From the NCBI RefSeq assembly GCF_037975245.1, contig NC_092571.1:16051917-16115916 (forward strand): 64,000 nt of DNA, read 5' to 3'. The translations under genes were made by a program, and so were the position numbers. How positions within the stretch are numbered: the stretch's first letter is position 1; each line of letters begins with the position of its first letter. Below the pieces are notes generated by a model. It searched no databases, was not told the DNA's origin, and worked only from the letters and a program-made list of their open reading frames with translations. The DNA comes from Apostichopus japonicus (Eukaryota > Echinodermata > Holothuroidea > Aspidochirotida > Stichopodidae). This document shows positions 61,601 through 64,000 of the stretch, piece by piece.

Positions 61601-63560
61601 GTTTTGTCTTTTAATTACCAGCTGGCTTACATTGCAATATGTACCAAACCATAGCGCTCCAATAAACACTACTACATCGAGATCACATGCACTGCACTAT
61701 GTGTGTAATTCTTCATACTTGGAACAGCACCCACTGTCTGTTTGTTAAAAGTCCATATGATGTTTGCATCAAACATACACAGCCATATATTATTGTCAGA
61801 ATTGTTTATGTTTTCATTCATTTATATTTATATTGACATCGTACAGTACCAAGGAAAGTACAAAGATGATTGATTTATGGATAAGTCAGAACAGTGCTTA
61901 CCAAAGTTACAATTCTGGTTACGCTCCTTCGCACGAACCACCCGCAAAAACCATACGGCAATATGTGTATCATGAAAATCCAACCAGCATTTTATTAAAG
62001 TTTTTAATTTCCTTGCATTTGCAGAGTGGATATTTCTTGCATGCAGTACTTAACAGACTGTCAATTAATACAATTTTGCATAAATTTGAGGAAAGCTAGG
62101 GTTTATAACGAACCATTTTAGCAAACCGTTCTACAAAAAATCATGAATATTATTCAAAGTAGTAAAAGCTCAAACCAACGTAAAAAAAAAACTTCACTTT
62201 TAGCTTGAAAAGTTCAATCATATTTTCAAGCTTTTGTAAAATTTTGGCTAAATTTGGTACCAGAAATGCACCATGGTCAATAAAACAAAACAGGAGCTAC
62301 ACATCACAGCTAGGGTCTAGCTGCTAGACCACTTGAACTCAAATTTAGCAGTGTTCTCATCTATAATTTCAACCTCTTCAAAAAGAGTGAGTCCTTTACA
62401 AAGAATCCTTCAAGTTAATCTACCTACATGATAAGAATTAAGTTGAGAAGAATCTATATTGTGTACTATGTACTTATGACTGGTCAGGCCCTTTCATAAA
62501 TATATATGTATATAACTTTTTAAAAATTATAAAATTAACAGATCTATGTGATTGCAATCATTACAGACAATTTTGTGTCCCACAGAGTTAATGCAATAGA
62601 TTATAAATATGCATCATCATTCTTGGGTGGAGTAAAGCAATGTCTAATTAATCCCAGATGTATGTGTTCAGGAATGTTATTTCTTATAATTTAGTCAATA
62701 TATAATTGATACTAGTTGCAAAATTGGGATATAAACTTATAACATGAAAGATAATTCTTATAATATAAAGCTAAGGATCCCTCCCCCCCCCCCAAAAAAA
62801 AAAACATCTATGAAATTTACTGTTTGTCTGTAAGACTTCTGCTGAAATAAATTAATGCATCAGGCAACATATATGTGTGTACCTGAGTCAGTGGTGGCCA
62901 TATTTATAGTTCTAACTGTGTAAATTGAATTTAACCAACACATTTTCATAATCAAGTTTTAATCAAAATTAGTGAATAATTTATGAAAAAAATATTACTT
63001 TACATCATCTTTTGAACCATAGGGGGGGAGGGGTGTGACATTCATACATAACAGTTTAATAGTAAAGATCCAGTTGGAAAAACTCTTTCACTTTTTTCCC
63101 CTTTTTCCCTACATAGCACAAAATCATCCTTGTTTGGAGACCATGATGGAACGAGAAGGATGTACAGTAGGTATATTGCAGAATGCTAACGTATGTAACT
63201 TTTGTTTTCAATATTCATGAATTTCAGCAATGTCCAAACTCCCAGACATGCAAGACTGTTTGTACTAGTGACATATTTTCATCTGATCATCAATTTTTAT
63301 CTATTTATTCTATGCCATAATACTACTTAATGTATATATAGTCCGGGAAGCTGAAAACATGTACACATGTTTTTCTTGGCACACTAAATGCTAGCACCAG
63401 TAAACTGCACTTTTTATTAAAACAGAGTGGATAAAAGATGTAGCAGTCCCTTGAAGAGATGATACTGTAGCAACGCATATATCACAAAAAAAAGTCTGGC
63501 TTCAAGCCCTCTCTCTAGAGCTCTCACTGGTACCTCCCCTCCCCAGCCCCCCCAGCCTCC
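58661..63560. other. No gene recognised
   Basis: Mostly unique AT-rich sequence. It contains C/A-rich stretches, a (GT/TG)n near 59540, a GC-richer patch with CpGs at 60000-60170, and a TGACCT-rich fragment at 60870. No exon is supported. Confidence 0.5.
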
Positions 63561-63564
63561 CCCC

Positions 63565-64000
63565 CATAGTCTTGAGCACCATTCCAGTCTACCCTGGACA
63601 TTTCTCGGTCTAGCTGTAAATAGCGAGATTACGGTTCTTCCTGACCCTTTGCTCTCTCTAGAGCTCTCTCTGACCCACAAACTCTAAGGACTTCTGGGGA
63701 TTATCCATCCAGGGATGACCTATGATGTTTTTTCTGAAATTTTCTAACAATTTCAATCGTGCAACTGATTTCTAGTTTCATACATGTATACCAAAACAGA
63801 CTTGCACAGTGAGTATGAAACAAGATACTGTACAGTGTACATAGATCTTTTCTGGAAGATATCAATACAGGAAGCGAAGAAAACTCGGTCAAAGATATTG
63901 CATTAATTAGGTACGCAAGGTATCCTTGCCCCCCAGTCCCCCCCTAGTCTTGAGCACCCTTCCAGTCTACACTGGACACTTCTCGGTCTAGGTTCAAATA
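63565..64000. repeat. Direct repeat at the right edge
   Basis: The block tagtcttgagcac, ttccagtcta, ctggaca and ttctcggtctag occurs at about 63567-63620 and again at about 63945-64000, 380 bp apart. Each is preceded by a C-rich run. The second copy runs off the window. Confidence 0.8.

Noticed and set aside
61764-62099. 111-residue plus-strand frame
   Set aside because: Low-information composition, no homology recognised and no splice context. Frames of this length are expected by chance in so large an AT-rich window.

Overview
This is a eukaryotic genomic window: AT-rich, intron-rich and dense in repeats. Genes are split into short exons with GT-AG boundaries, and there are many microsatellites, satellites, tRNA-derived SINE-like repeats and decayed retrotransposon tails. 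The two genes I can recognise are conserved animal genes. The gene content plus long tracts of AGGTCA/TGACCT-rich repeats suggest a marine deuterostome invertebrate. An echinoderm, perhaps a sea cucumber, is my best guess, but this is inference from style and not a database result.

Gene 1 (+ strand, coding 23466-37070) is a complete seven-exon orthologue of LRRC23, the leucine-rich-repeat protein of the ciliary/flagellar radial spoke. All six intron phases fit, and the joined reading frame is 340 codons plus stop, close to the roughly 340 residues of vertebrate LRRC23. A good match to the RFX X-box lies 132 bp upstream of the ATG. Gene 2 (- strand, 52852 down to 46278) is an orthologue of AGTRAP, the small multi-pass type-1 angiotensin II receptor-associated protein. 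Five coding exons were found, including a 40-bp microexon, and all their phases agree. The short first coding exon was not found. The two genes converge, and the roughly 8.5 kb between their ends holds a SINE, a tRNA-like sequence and an eight-copy 161-bp satellite.

The left 23 kb has no recognised gene. It holds a decayed LINE 3' end (about 470-800), two satellite arrays (about 168-bp units at 12.76-13.58 kb; a 42-bp monomer with a 127-bp trimeric higher-order repeat at 14.2-15.1 kb) and scattered repeats. Three short stretches look like exons of unknown genes: 3579-3774 (+), 5200-5313 (+, ends in a stop) and 7397-7522 (-, ends in a stop). The last two would be convergent 3' ends of two unidentified genes. 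LRRC23 intron 1 carries a roughly 1.1-kb element with inverted termini built from a short tandem repeat. Exon 6 is flanked by 150-bp direct repeats. The right 11 kb is intergenic or AGTRAP 5' territory. It contains a GC-rich promoter-like patch near 54.2 kb, a 2.2-kb repeat array rich in nuclear-receptor half-site motifs (56.4-58.66 kb), and a duplicated segment at the right edge.

The most interesting observations are three. First, a duplicated splice acceptor in AGTRAP would add 21 residues in frame. Second, direct repeats bracket LRRC23 exon 6. Third, the repeat array has regularly spaced AGGTCA half-sites in DR4, DR5 and DR1 arrangements.
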